A DNA stretch of 64,000 nucleotides from Flavobacteriaceae bacterium (GTDB taxonomy: Bacteria > Bacteroidota > Bacteroidia > Flavobacteriales > Flavobacteriaceae), in the NCBI GenBank assembly GCA_022428005.1, contig JAKMDI010000005.1, forward strand, positions 62,001 to 126,000, read 5' to 3'. The notes beneath the pieces were generated by a model that worked only from the letters and a program-made list of their open reading frames with translations, did no database searches and was not told the origin of the DNA. The translations under genes and the position numbers were made by a program. Below are positions 10,048 to 21,939 of the stretch, in pieces (within the stretch, counting starts at the first letter, position 1; every line of letters starts with the position of its first letter).

Positions 10048-10899
10048 ATGCTAATAAATGAATTCAAAGTACATTTTAATAAATCTCTGATTGACATTTA
10101 TCCCCAAAATGAGGTCAATTCATTTTTCAGAATTCTAACAGATCATTTTTTTCAATGGCCACCCACCTTCTCTGTGTTAAACCCCGATCACAGACTAACG
10201 GCCAAAGAATCAAATCAATTGTCCGCTGCTTTATTGGATTTAATAAAACACAAACCGGTTCAGTACATCACCCAAGAGGCTTTTTTTTACAATAGAAATT
10301 TTTATGTTGACGAAAATGTTTTGATTCCCCGTCCAGAGACAGAGGAGTTGATAAGTTGGGTCTTGGACGACTCTAAAGACAATGGTGCTCAACGGAGGGT
10401 ATTGGACATAGGAACAGGAAGCGGTTGTATTCCCATAACATTGGCCAAGGAAGAAAACAATTTCACAATCGATGCTTTAGATATATCCACTGGGGCATTG
10501 GAGGTGGCCAAAAAAAATGCCCAACGCCATAAAGTTGAAATAAATTTTTTCAAAGTCGATATTCGGGAATCGATATCTTGGCCTTATCCACTGGATATTA
10601 TGATTGCAAACCCTCCCTATGTTGAACCGGATGAAAAAAATAAAATGCTGCCGAACGTTTTGGAGTACGAGCCCCATTTGGCCCTTTTTACACCCCATAA
10701 TCACCCTTTGTTTTATTACGATAAAATTATTGAACTCTCGCGTACTTTTTTAAAATCTGGTGGCTGTTTGTATTTAGAGATTAACCCTGTTCACGCAACA
10801 GCACTTGCGACATTGATTAAAGCCAATCATTTTGATTATATTGAAATTAGAAATGATATTTTTGGTAAAAAAAGAATGCTAAAAGCACTGAAGTCTTAG
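10048..10899 (+). CDS. prmC: Peptide chain release factor N5-glutamine methyltransferase
   Basis: VLIPRPETEELISWV, LDIGTGSGCIPITLA, IANPPYVEPDE; start MLINEFK chosen over the ORF-track start at 10027. Confidence 0.95.
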   Translation: MLINEFKVHFNKSLIDIYPQNEVNSFFRILTDHFFQWPPTFSVLNPDHRLTAKESNQLSAALLDLIKHKPVQYITQEAFFYNRNFYVDENVLIPRPETEELISWVLDDSKDNGAQRRVLDIGTGSGCIPITLAKEENNFTIDALDISTGALEVAKKNAQRHKVEINFFKVDIRESISWPYPLDIMIANPPYVEPDEKNKMLPNVLEYEPHLALFTPHNHPLFYYDKIIELSRTFLKSGGCLYLEINPVHATALATLIKANHFDYIEIRNDIFGKKRMLKALKS

Positions 10900-12894
<1,995 letters not shown>

Positions 12895-12992
12895 TGGTAG
12901 CGATTTGTTTTATATGTAACATTTTAAAGTATAAATTGAAATAAAGAATATTTTTAAATTTCAGGATTGGTTAATTTTTAATTTTGTTTAAT

Positions 12993-13520
12993 ATGAGTTG
13001 GTTAAAACAACTGCTCTTAAATGGTTTGTACAAAAAAACCATTAAAAGTAATGCCCTATCAAAAAAAAGAAGTGATTCAAAGGTATTGAGGACTGTATCG
13101 ATAATCCTTGACCACCGAATGGCTGTTGATATAAGTCATTTTAATAAAATGGGAAAAGCGTTGAACATACCCAAATCAAACATAAGGGTTTTAACTTATT
13201 GCCAATCTGACTCCAAGTTAGAGACAACCAACACGGCCCTTAAGTACACCGGAAAAGACATTACAAAATGGGGGGTTATGAATGATTTTTTAAATGAATT
13301 TTGTTCGAGAAAGACAGATGTATTGATAAATTATTTTGATAAAAATGACATTAACTTGAACTACGTTAGCGCAAAAACAGACCATCAAATAAGTGTTGGA
13401 TTAAAAACTGTGGATCATACATTAAACGATCTGATTATTGATGTTGATCCAAAAGAAATTGATGTTTTTATATCGGAATGCTTAAAATATTTAAAAATAT
13501 TTTTTAACGTAAAAAAATGA
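12993..13520 (+). CDS. Conserved flavobacterial hypothetical protein (DUF6913-like)
   Basis: ORF MSWLKQLLLNGLYKKTIKSNALSKKRSDSKVLRTVSIILDHRM... abutting dapA with ATGA overlap. Confidence 0.7.
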   Translation: MSWLKQLLLNGLYKKTIKSNALSKKRSDSKVLRTVSIILDHRMAVDISHFNKMGKALNIPKSNIRVLTYCQSDSKLETTNTALKYTGKDITKWGVMNDFLNEFCSRKTDVLINYFDKNDINLNYVSAKTDHQISVGLKTVDHTLNDLIIDVDPKEIDVFISECLKYLKIFFNVKK

Positions 13521-14401
13521 AAGAAATTCAAGGACATGGTGTAGCCATTATCACCCCTTTTAAGGAGGGTGGGGCTGTGGACTATGAAGCCATTCCAGGA
13601 CTCGTCGATCACCTGGTTTTAGGTGGGGTGGATTATCTTGTTTTGTTGGGCACCACATCAGAGGCAGCAACACTTTCCAAAGGTGAAAAGATCAATTTGC
13701 TTGATAAGGTAATAGCAGCAAATGCTGGTCGTTTGCCACTGGTTTTGGGTCTGGGAGGAAACCACACCCAAGAGCTGTTGGAGATGTTTGATTGGTTTGA
13801 TTTAGAACAGTTTGCGGCAGTGCTTTCCGTTGCACCCTATTACAACAAGCCTAACCAAGAGGGACTTTATCAACACTTTAAAGCAGTAGCAGGCCGAAGT
13901 CCGCTGCCAGTAATTTTATATAATGTTCCCTCCAGGACCGGTGTAAACATAAGCCCAGAAACGGTATTGCGCTTGGCCCAAGACTTTGATAATGTAGTAG
14001 CGGTTAAAGAAGCCGCAGGAGATTTTCAACAAGCGCAGACCTTAATCAATATTTGCCCTAAAAACTTCTCTGTTTTGTCGGGCGATGATGAGATGTCGCT
14101 ATCCATGATACTCGCTGGAGCCAAAGGGGTTATTTCTGTAATAGGGAATGCAATCCCAAACCATTATTCCAACATTATTCATAAAGGTCTTCGGAAAGAG
14201 GTGGATGCTGCATACGATATCCAATATAGAATTCTAAATTTAATACGTTTGATTTATGAAGAAGGCAACCCTACAGGGATTAAAGTTTTGATGGAGGACA
14301 TTGGGATATGTAAGAATAATTTAAGGCTGCCACTGGTTAAGGCCTCACCTTTCTTGACCTCAAAACTAAAAGAGGCGTTGGAGCAGGTGATGCGTCAGTA
14401 A
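13517..14401 (+). CDS. dapA: 4-hydroxy-tetrahydrodipicolinate synthase
   Basis: LVLLGTTSEAATLS, VILYNVPSRTGVNI, VVAVKEAAGD (Schiff-base Lys). Confidence 0.97.
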   Translation: MKEIQGHGVAIITPFKEGGAVDYEAIPGLVDHLVLGGVDYLVLLGTTSEAATLSKGEKINLLDKVIAANAGRLPLVLGLGGNHTQELLEMFDWFDLEQFAAVLSVAPYYNKPNQEGLYQHFKAVAGRSPLPVILYNVPSRTGVNISPETVLRLAQDFDNVVAVKEAAGDFQQAQTLINICPKNFSVLSGDDEMSLSMILAGAKGVISVIGNAIPNHYSNIIHKGLRKEVDAAYDIQYRILNLIRLIYEEGNPTGIKVLMEDIGICKNNLRLPLVKASPFLTSKLKEALEQVMRQ

Positions 14402-14484
14402 GTATTAGTGTCTCAATTGAATTTCAGGGTTTTATCACTCGAAATAATAACCAAACTCTTCAAATTATTTATTAATTTCGCCCC

Positions 14485-15291
14485 ATGGTTCGATATTTTA
14501 GGTATTTCTTTTTTCTAATTGGTTTGTACGCGCTCACCTTGTCCTGCAATGAGTATCAAAAAATGCTCAACAACGACGACATGAACGAAAAGTACAAGGC
14601 TGCGGAGGAATATTATAACAACGGAGAGTACAGAAGGGCCAACAGACTGTTGGAACAGTTAGTTCCCTCCTTTAGAGGAAAACCCCAAGCAGAACGTTTA
14701 GTATTTTTCTTTGCGGATTCTTATTTTCAGACAAAGAGTTATTATTTAGCCTCTTATCAGTTTGAGAGCTTTATCAAATCATTTCCAAAATCACAAAAAA
14801 TAGAAGAAGCGAGTTTTTTGGCGGCCAAGTCCCATTACATGATGTCTCCGATATACAGTTTGGATCAGGAGGAGACCGTCACCGCTATTGAAAAAATTCA
14901 AATATTTATGAATAACTATCCGAATTCTGAATATACTGATGAATGCAATCAGCTAATCAACGAGCTTCAAAATAAAATTGAAAAGAAGGAATTTGAAGTC
15001 GCCAAACAATATTATACCATTTATGACTACAGGGCGGCCATCAATTCGATGGATAATTTTATTGCAGAATTTGTGGGCTCCAAATTTAGAGAGGAAGCAT
15101 TGTATTACAAGTTCCTTTCCTCTTACGAAATCGCAATCAACAGCATTGAATCCAAAAAACTTCAAAGGTTAAACGACCTTAAAACCCTCCACAACAACAT
15201 CGTTAGGTATTACCCAGAAACACTGTTCGAAGAAGACCTCACAAAAAAAATGGAGACTGTGGAAAAAGAAATCAATACCTTTGTAAATTAA
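14485..15291 (+). CDS. bamD: Outer membrane protein assembly factor BamD (TPR lipoprotein)
   Basis: Lipobox LTLSCNEY, TPR repeats, EEYYNNGEYRRANRLLEQLVPSFRGKPQAERL. Confidence 0.93.
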   Translation: MVRYFRYFFFLIGLYALTLSCNEYQKMLNNDDMNEKYKAAEEYYNNGEYRRANRLLEQLVPSFRGKPQAERLVFFFADSYFQTKSYYLASYQFESFIKSFPKSQKIEEASFLAAKSHYMMSPIYSLDQEETVTAIEKIQIFMNNYPNSEYTDECNQLINELQNKIEKKEFEVAKQYYTIYDYRAAINSMDNFIAEFVGSKFREEALYYKFLSSYEIAINSIESKKLQRLNDLKTLHNNIVRYYPETLFEEDLTKKMETVEKEINTFVN

Positions 15292-15303
15292 AATAAAATT
15301 GTC

Positions 15304-15633
15304 ATGACAAAATACCGAAGTTCAAACGCACCTTCATCCACTTCTACTTATAACAGAGATAGTATAGAGTCTCCTACGGAAAACATATACGAGGCATTGT
15401 CTATAATTTCGAAAAGATCGAATCAGATCAATTTAGACATCCGCAAGGAATTGCATGAAAAATTAGATGAATTTGCCACCCACAATGATAGCTTGGAGGA
15501 AATTTTTGAAAACAAGGAGCAGATTGAAGTTTCCAGATTCTATGAACGTTTACCAAAACCACATGCCATTGCCATTGAGGAATGGTTGAATGATAGAATT
15601 TACCACAGAAATACAGAAGACACTAACCCCTAA
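15304..15633 (+). CDS. rpoZ: DNA-directed RNA polymerase omega subunit (Bacteroidota/Rpb6-like)
   Basis: ENIYEALSIISKRSNQINLDIRKELHEKLDEFA; conserved position between bamD and coaBC. Confidence 0.85.
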   Translation: MTKYRSSNAPSSTSTYNRDSIESPTENIYEALSIISKRSNQINLDIRKELHEKLDEFATHNDSLEEIFENKEQIEVSRFYERLPKPHAIAIEEWLNDRIYHRNTEDTNP

Positions 15634-15636
15634 AAA

Positions 15637-16845
15637 ATGAGTGTTTTAAGCGGAAAAAAAGTCCTCCTGGGTATCTCCGGTGGTATCGCCGCTTATAAAT
15701 CCCCACAGATTGTAAGATCTTTAATTTCTTCGGGTGCTGAAGTGCAGGTCATCATGACGCCTGCCGCCAAGGACTTTGTTACCCCACTCACCTTATCCAC
15801 TGTTTCTAATCGTCCAGTTTACGACGCTTTTACTGAAGAATCTCACGACAATCCAATTTGGAACGATCATGTGGCCTTTGGTAAGTGGGCCGATATTTTT
15901 TTGATCGCTCCAGCCACTTCAAACACGCTTTCTGCAATGGTTCATGCCAAGTGCAATAACCTGCTTATAGCTACTTATTTATCCTCCACTTGCCCGGTTT
16001 ATATTGCTCCTGCAATGGATTTGGACATGTATGCACACCCTGCCAATCAGCAAAATATTGAACAATTAAAAAAAATAGGCAAAAAAGTTCTTCCCGTTGG
16101 AGAAGGGTTTTTAGCCAGTGGATTGCAGGGCAAAGGAAGAATGCTGGAACCAGAAGAAATTGTAAGTTATTTATCCGAAGACATCAAAGCACAGCAACCA
16201 CTTTTCGGAAAAAAGGTAATGATCACTGCAGGGCCTACCTACGAGCCGATTGATCCCGTAAGGTTTATCGGGAATCACTCCAGTGGTAAAATGGGGTTTG
16301 CACTTGCAGAGGAGGCACTCCAAATGGGAGCAGAGGTCATTATTATTTCTGGTCCTACAGGGCTCACTGCCAGTGCGGATATTGACAGGTTCAATGTGAC
16401 CACTGCTCAAGAGATGTACGATCGCGTCATCGATCTTTTTAAGGATGTTGACATTGCCATTGCCGCTGCGGCTGTTGCAGATTTTAAACCTCATAAAATT
16501 GAATCTCAAAAAATAAAAAAAGATCGGTTGATGCAATCCATCACATTAGCGCCTACTAAAGACATTTTAGCGGAGATGGGGAGCAGAAAGAGAGAAAATC
16601 AGTACCTGCTAGGCTTTGCCCTCGAAACCCAAGACGAGCATGAAAATGCACTTAAAAAATTGAGATCAAAGAATTTAGATGCTATTGTCTTGAATTCATT
16701 AAACGACCCGGGTGCTGGCTTTTCATCGGATCACAACAAGATTACTCTCATTCACAAAAATGAAAAGTCAATTTCATTCGAGTTAAAACCTAAGACAGAA
16801 GTTGCCAAATACATATTATCCCAAATCCTCACCCATCATGCCTAA
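15637..16845 (+). CDS. coaBC: Bifunctional phosphopantothenoylcysteine decarboxylase/phosphopantothenate-cysteine ligase
   Basis: KKVLLGISGGIAAYKSPQIVRSL; MITAGPTYEPIDPVRFIGNHSSGKMG. Confidence 0.97.
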   Translation: MSVLSGKKVLLGISGGIAAYKSPQIVRSLISSGAEVQVIMTPAAKDFVTPLTLSTVSNRPVYDAFTEESHDNPIWNDHVAFGKWADIFLIAPATSNTLSAMVHAKCNNLLIATYLSSTCPVYIAPAMDLDMYAHPANQQNIEQLKKIGKKVLPVGEGFLASGLQGKGRMLEPEEIVSYLSEDIKAQQPLFGKKVMITAGPTYEPIDPVRFIGNHSSGKMGFALAEEALQMGAEVIIISGPTGLTASADIDRFNVTTAQEMYDRVIDLFKDVDIAIAAAAVADFKPHKIESQKIKKDRLMQSITLAPTKDILAEMGSRKRENQYLLGFALETQDEHENALKKLRSKNLDAIVLNSLNDPGAGFSSDHNKITLIHKNEKSISFELKPKTEVAKYILSQILTHHA

Positions 16846-17725
16846 AATACTATTGTTGTTATTATCACTATTTTCTTTGATGCCCCTTAAAGCTCAGGAA
16901 CTCAACGCTCAATTTATTGTCAATGCGGACTTGGTAAATCAAACCAATCAACAAATTTTTGAAACATTAGAACGCGCGCTCAATGAGTTTATAAATTCCC
17001 AATCGTGGACAGATCAAGACTTTTTTTCACAGGAAAAAATCACTTGTAGTTTTGTGCTAAACCTAACTGGCTACAACGACTCAAAATTTGAGGGGACCCT
17101 TCAAGTACAATCCCAAAGAACAATTTTTGATTCCAATTACAACAGTCCCATGATCAATTTTTTAGACAAGGACATCAGCTTTACCTACCAGGAATTTCAG
17201 CCTCTTTTCTACAGTCCAGCCACCTTTGATACCAATTTAACTTCCCTGATAAGTTTTTACGCATTTATTATACTGGGGCTAAATGCCGACAGTCTCCAGT
17301 TCAAAGGAGGTGATTCTTTTTTTGAGCAAGCCCAAAGAATTGTCAACCTATCACAGCAGAGTGGTGCAACGGGATGGAAACAAAACGATGGTAACAGGAA
17401 TCGCTTTTGGCTGATTGATACCCTCAGATCAAATACTTTTCGTGAATACAGGCAAACAATGTACACTTACCATCGCAAAGGACTTGATTTAATGACGCAA
17501 GCGCCTGATAATGCAAAAAATTCGGTAATTGAATCTTTGCTGTTACTTGAAAATTTATACAACCGACGTCCCAACGCAATGCTGCTGCAAATGTTTTTTG
17601 ATGCCAAATCAGCCGAAATTGTGAGTCTGTTTTCTGATGGTCCGGAAGTTGATTTTGATAGAACCTCAAAGATGTTACAGAAAATAGCACCCTTTTATCA
17701 GCCGCAATGGAAACAAATTAAATAG
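16838..17725 (+). CDS. DUF4835 family exported protein
   Basis: Signal peptide MPKILLLLLSLFSLMPLKAQ then ELNAQFIVNADLVNQTNQQIFETLERALNEFINSQSW; located between coaBC and recN. Confidence 0.85.
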   Translation: MPKILLLLLSLFSLMPLKAQELNAQFIVNADLVNQTNQQIFETLERALNEFINSQSWTDQDFFSQEKITCSFVLNLTGYNDSKFEGTLQVQSQRTIFDSNYNSPMINFLDKDISFTYQEFQPLFYSPATFDTNLTSLISFYAFIILGLNADSLQFKGGDSFFEQAQRIVNLSQQSGATGWKQNDGNRNRFWLIDTLRSNTFREYRQTMYTYHRKGLDLMTQAPDNAKNSVIESLLLLENLYNRRPNAMLLQMFFDAKSAEIVSLFSDGPEVDFDRTSKMLQKIAPFYQPQWKQIK

Positions 17726-17734
17726 TTTCATTCC

Positions 17735-17765
17735 TTGAAATTATTTTTTTTCTCAATTATCTTTG
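17735..17765 (+). promoter_or_regulatory. Bacteroidota-type promoter for recN (TTG-N20-TATCTTTG)
   Basis: TTG at 17735-17737, 20 nt spacer, TATCTTTG 17758-17765, just upstream of recN start 17792. Confidence 0.6.
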
Positions 17766-17791
17766 GACCTTAACCTTTTTAAACTCCAGCT

Positions 17792-19444
17792 TTGATTACC
17801 AGTCTTAAGATTTCTAATTACGCACTTATAGAGCATTTAGACATCGCCTTTGATAAGGGAATGACTTGTATTACCGGAGAAACAGGTGCGGGTAAATCCA
17901 TTCTTATGGGTGGGCTGGCATTGGTATTGGGAAAACGTGCAGATTTAAGCGCTCTTAAAGACAATAATAAAAAATGTATTGTAGAGGCCAGCTTCTTGAT
18001 CAACAACTATAACCTAAAACATTTTTTTGAGGAACTGGAACTCGACTATGAGGAGGAAACCATCTTGAGAAGAGAAATAATACCCAGTGGAAAGTCCCGT
18101 GCATTTATCAATGACACTCCAGTTACCTTAGATGTTGTTGGACGTTTGAGTGCGTCACTCATAGACATTCACTCCCAATTAGAAAATCAGTCTTTATTCA
18201 GGAATGAATATCAATTCTTGGTTTTGGATGCCCTGGCAGGCAACAGCAATATTTTGGTTAAGTACAAAGAACAACTACAATATTACCAAGAAACCCTGGG
18301 AGAATTAAATCGTTTAAAGGGGGTCCGTGAGGATGCAGCTAAGATTCAAGATTACAATCAGTTTTTATATAATGAGTTGGTTATTGCTGATTTGACGCCC
18401 AGTATGATGAAAGCATTGGAGGAGGAAATAGAACAATTGTCCAATGTATCGTCCTTACAAGCATATCTATCTCAGAGTATTCAATTGGTGGAAGAGGAAC
18501 AAATGGGTTTGCTCACCCAGCTGTCCGCTTTAAAAACCGTCCTTAATGACGCGGCCAATCAGTCAAAAAAACTAAACGTCTTTTATGAAAGAGTAAATAG
18601 CCTTTTGATTGAATTGAAGGATGTATTGGAGGAATTGTTTTCAGAGCAAGAGTCCCTTGAGAGTAACCCCCATCGTTTGGAAATCCTCACGGCCCAGTGG
18701 GATAGAATTCAAGCCCTATTTCAAAAACACGGTGTCGATACGGTTGATGATTTAATTAAAATCAAAGATAAGCTTGAAAGAGAATTGGCAGAAACACAAG
18801 ATATTGATGACACGATTGCTAAAGTAAATGACCAACTGTCAACGGCCAATAAAACCCTTAATAATTTGGCGCAAGAATTGCACAATAATCGAAAAAAAGC
18901 CTCTCCAAAACTTTGCAAACAAATGGAATTAATTATTTCAAAAATGGGTATGGAGAACGCCCGATTTAAGGTTGATTTAGCCCCTTCTGAGGTGTTTTTA
19001 GCGAATGGAAAAGAACAAATAAACTTTCTATTTTCTGCCAATTTAGGTTCTGAGTTTAAACCCTTAAAAAAAGTCGCTTCTGGGGGAGAAATGTCTCGAA
19101 TCATGTTATCGATTAAGGCGATTTTATCCCAATTCCAACAATTGCCCACTATTGTGTTCGATGAAATTGACACTGGTGTCTCTGGAACCATATCCAATGA
19201 AGTGGGGAGTATTATGTCTGGCATGTCCGAAAATATGCAAGTATTCACCATAACCCACCTACCCCAAGTTGCCGCCAAAGGAAAACAACATTTTAAAGTT
19301 TACAAAGAAGTGATGGGTAATACGACCATTACCAAATTAAAAGAGTTGAACCGTGAGGAAAGAATTAAGGAGTTGGCCCAAATGCTATCGGGAAAACAGT
19401 TGACACAGACAGCGATGGATCATGCAAGACAATTGCTCAATTAA
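17792..19444 (+). CDS. recN: DNA repair protein RecN (SMC-like ATPase), TTG start
   Basis: GMTCITGETGAGKSILMGGLALVLGKRAD; TIVFDEIDTGVSGTISNEVG. Confidence 0.97.
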   Translation: MITSLKISNYALIEHLDIAFDKGMTCITGETGAGKSILMGGLALVLGKRADLSALKDNNKKCIVEASFLINNYNLKHFFEELELDYEEETILRREIIPSGKSRAFINDTPVTLDVVGRLSASLIDIHSQLENQSLFRNEYQFLVLDALAGNSNILVKYKEQLQYYQETLGELNRLKGVREDAAKIQDYNQFLYNELVIADLTPSMMKALEEEIEQLSNVSSLQAYLSQSIQLVEEEQMGLLTQLSALKTVLNDAANQSKKLNVFYERVNSLLIELKDVLEELFSEQESLESNPHRLEILTAQWDRIQALFQKHGVDTVDDLIKIKDKLERELAETQDIDDTIAKVNDQLSTANKTLNNLAQELHNNRKKASPKLCKQMELIISKMGMENARFKVDLAPSEVFLANGKEQINFLFSANLGSEFKPLKKVASGGEMSRIMLSIKAILSQFQQLPTIVFDEIDTGVSGTISNEVGSIMSGMSENMQVFTITHLPQVAAKGKQHFKVYKEVMGNTTITKLKELNREERIKELAQMLSGKQLTQTAMDHARQLLN

Positions 19445-19478
19445 GCTTATATTTAAAAACAATTAAAAACATAAAATT

Positions 19479-20294
19479 ATGTCCCATAAAATATTAGAAG
19501 GGAAGAAAGGAATCATATTTGGTGCACTGGATGATCAGTCAATTGCATGGAAAACTGCGGAAGCGATTAAAAACGCTGGAGGTAAATTTGTTTTGACCAA
19601 TGCACCTGTTGCCATGCGCATGGGAGCCATAAATGATTTGGCGACAGCAACGGACAGTAAGGTTATCCCAGCGGATGCTACCAATATAGCAGATTTGGAA
19701 GAGTTAGTAGATCAGTCTGTATCACATTTGGGCGGTAAGTTGGATTTTGTTTTACATTCTATTGGTATGTCTGTCAACGTGAGAAAAGGAAAACACTATA
19801 CGGATTTGAACCACGACTGGATGACCAAGGGTTGGGATGTTTCAGCGGTTTCCTTTCATAAGCTCCTTCAGACCCTTTACCAAAAAGACGCTATGAATCC
19901 CTGGGGTAGTATTGTTGCGCTTTCCTATGTGGCTGCTCAACGAACATTTCCAAATTATAATGATATGGCCGACAATAAAGCGTATTTGGAGTCTATTGCC
20001 CGAAGTTTTGGTTACTTTTTTGGAAAAGATAAAAAGGTTAGGGTAAACACCATATCTCAGTCTCCAACACTCACCACCGCTGGTAAGGGGGTCAAAGGAT
20101 TAGATGGTTTTTTAAATTATGCAGAAAAAACTTCTCCTTTGGGAAATGCTACGGCTGAAGATTGTGCAGATTACACTGTGATGATGTTTTCTGATTACTG
20201 CAAAAAGGTTACCCTTCAAAATCTATATCACGATGGAGGGTTTTCAAACGTAGGGGTCAGTCAAGAAATCATAGATGCCTTGCAAAAGGATTAA
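19479..20294 (+). CDS. fabI: Enoyl-[acyl-carrier-protein] reductase FabI
   Basis: GKKGIIFGALDDQSIAWKTAEAIKNAG; SDYCKKVTLQNLYHDGGFSNVG. Confidence 0.96.
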   Translation: MSHKILEGKKGIIFGALDDQSIAWKTAEAIKNAGGKFVLTNAPVAMRMGAINDLATATDSKVIPADATNIADLEELVDQSVSHLGGKLDFVLHSIGMSVNVRKGKHYTDLNHDWMTKGWDVSAVSFHKLLQTLYQKDAMNPWGSIVALSYVAAQRTFPNYNDMADNKAYLESIARSFGYFFGKDKKVRVNTISQSPTLTTAGKGVKGLDGFLNYAEKTSPLGNATAEDCADYTVMMFSDYCKKVTLQNLYHDGGFSNVGVSQEIIDALQKD

Positions 20295-20331
20295 CCCGCT
20301 TCTGGAGAAGACCGACTATGAATGATAAATA

Positions 20332-21282
20332 ATGCAGTTCAATTCTGAATATTTTAGATTTTTCAAAAAAAAGAGATTGCGATTCTTCTCCTTTTTTTTT
20401 GCACTCTCTTTTTTATTCTGGATCATCACAAAACTTTCTAATCCTTACCGTTCCCAAGTCAGTCTTGAAGTTCGGTTTGTAGATATTCCATCAACGGTTG
20501 TTCTAAAAAGCGATCCACCTATTGGGCTTACTGCAGATATCACTGCCAGTGGTTTCCAACTATTAATCTATCATTTTTTTAAAAGCCAAATTGACGTTAC
20601 CTTGGCCGATACTGATTTTTCAAAAGAAGCTGTTCAGGTAAATCTTTTGAATCAAAAGTTCCAACTGGAGCAACAACTTTTTCAAAGTGCCAGTTTAAAC
20701 TTGATTTCCCCTGCACAGATCAATCTTTCTTTCAGTGAATTGAAACGTAAAAAAATAGCGGTTTTATCGCCTGAAGAACCAAGTTACAGGGCTGGGTTCA
20801 ATCGTTCAGGGGATTGGCTAATTCAACCCGACAGTGTTTGGGTGCTGGGTCCAGATGATAAAGTCGACACTTTGAGAGGCTTGATGATTAAACGATTGTC
20901 TAAAGTCAATATTGATAATGATATCTATGAAAATTTGAAACTGCTGGGTGTTGATGATATTATATTAGAGCAAGAAAGTGTTTTACTCGAAGCCAAGGTC
21001 AATCGATTTACCGAACGCTCTATAGTGTCATTTATCAATATCAAAAATCTTCCCGATAGCCTGGCCATCAAACTATTTCCGCAGTCCTTAGAGGTAAGCT
21101 ATTTGGTTCCTTTAGACAAGGCAGTGGAAATACAAGCAAATGATTTTAAGTTTTATTGTGATTTCTTAGATACAAAAAAGAACAGCGATAACAGCTTAGA
21201 AATTTTTTTAGAAAATCATCCATCTGGAGTTCAAAACATCCGATGGAAGCCAGAGAAGGTGGATTACTTAATCAGAAAATGA
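20332..21282 (+). CDS. YbbR-like domain-containing protein
   Basis: N-terminal TM FFALSFLFWIITKLSNPYRSQVSLEVRF; position upstream of coaE. Confidence 0.75.
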   Translation: MQFNSEYFRFFKKKRLRFFSFFFALSFLFWIITKLSNPYRSQVSLEVRFVDIPSTVVLKSDPPIGLTADITASGFQLLIYHFFKSQIDVTLADTDFSKEAVQVNLLNQKFQLEQQLFQSASLNLISPAQINLSFSELKRKKIAVLSPEEPSYRAGFNRSGDWLIQPDSVWVLGPDDKVDTLRGLMIKRLSKVNIDNDIYENLKLLGVDDIILEQESVLLEAKVNRFTERSIVSFINIKNLPDSLAIKLFPQSLEVSYLVPLDKAVEIQANDFKFYCDFLDTKKNSDNSLEIFLENHPSGVQNIRWKPEKVDYLIRK

Positions 21283-21863
21283 AAATTGTAGGACTCACAG
21301 GTGCGATAGGAAGCGGAAAGTCATCGATTTTGAAGGTTTTTTCCAAAAAAGGGATTCCTGTTTATAATGCCGATATCAACGCCAAGAGGTTGATGCACGA
21401 AAATATTGCATTGAAAAAAGAGATTATAGCGGTCTTTGGAGCTGATATCTACCAGGACAATGAATTAGATCGTGAGAGGTTGGCAAAATTAGTATTTGAC
21501 GATAAGTCCAAATTAGAACGATTAAATGCTTTGATTCACCCTGCAGTTCGAGATGATTTTACCCTTTTTCTTTCCAATCAAAATGCACCTTATGTCATTA
21601 AGGAAGCGGCGATTTTATTTGAGACAGGTGGAAATGAGCAGTGCGATGCTGTAGTGTTGGTAACAGCTCCTGAGTCTGTTCGCATTGCCCGTGTAATGGA
21701 AAGAGACCATACAGATTCGTCAAGCGTAAAAAAAAGAGTGGCACATCAATGGTCGGATGAGGATAAAATTCCAATGGCAGACTATGTTATTAACAATATT
21801 GATTGGGACGAAACGTTAAAAAAAATAGATGAAATACATAAAGATCTATTGCATAAGCACTAA
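21279..21863 (+). CDS. coaE: Dephospho-CoA kinase
   Basis: MKIVGLTGAIGSGKSSILKVF, LNALIHPAVRDDF; ATGA overlap with previous stop. Confidence 0.97.
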   Translation: MKIVGLTGAIGSGKSSILKVFSKKGIPVYNADINAKRLMHENIALKKEIIAVFGADIYQDNELDRERLAKLVFDDKSKLERLNALIHPAVRDDFTLFLSNQNAPYVIKEAAILFETGGNEQCDAVVLVTAPESVRIARVMERDHTDSSSVKKRVAHQWSDEDKIPMADYVINNIDWDETLKKIDEIHKDLLHKH

Positions 21864-21939
21864 TTTTAATTATTAACAATACCTTAGGTATCGGTCATCT
21901 CTATTTTGATGAAATTTGTAGAACTAACTTATTGAGGGC

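Noticed and set aside
18721-19278. ORF 18721..19278 (-), 185 aa
   Set aside because: Antisense shadow ORF of recN without recognisable motifs; recN is clearly the coding strand.
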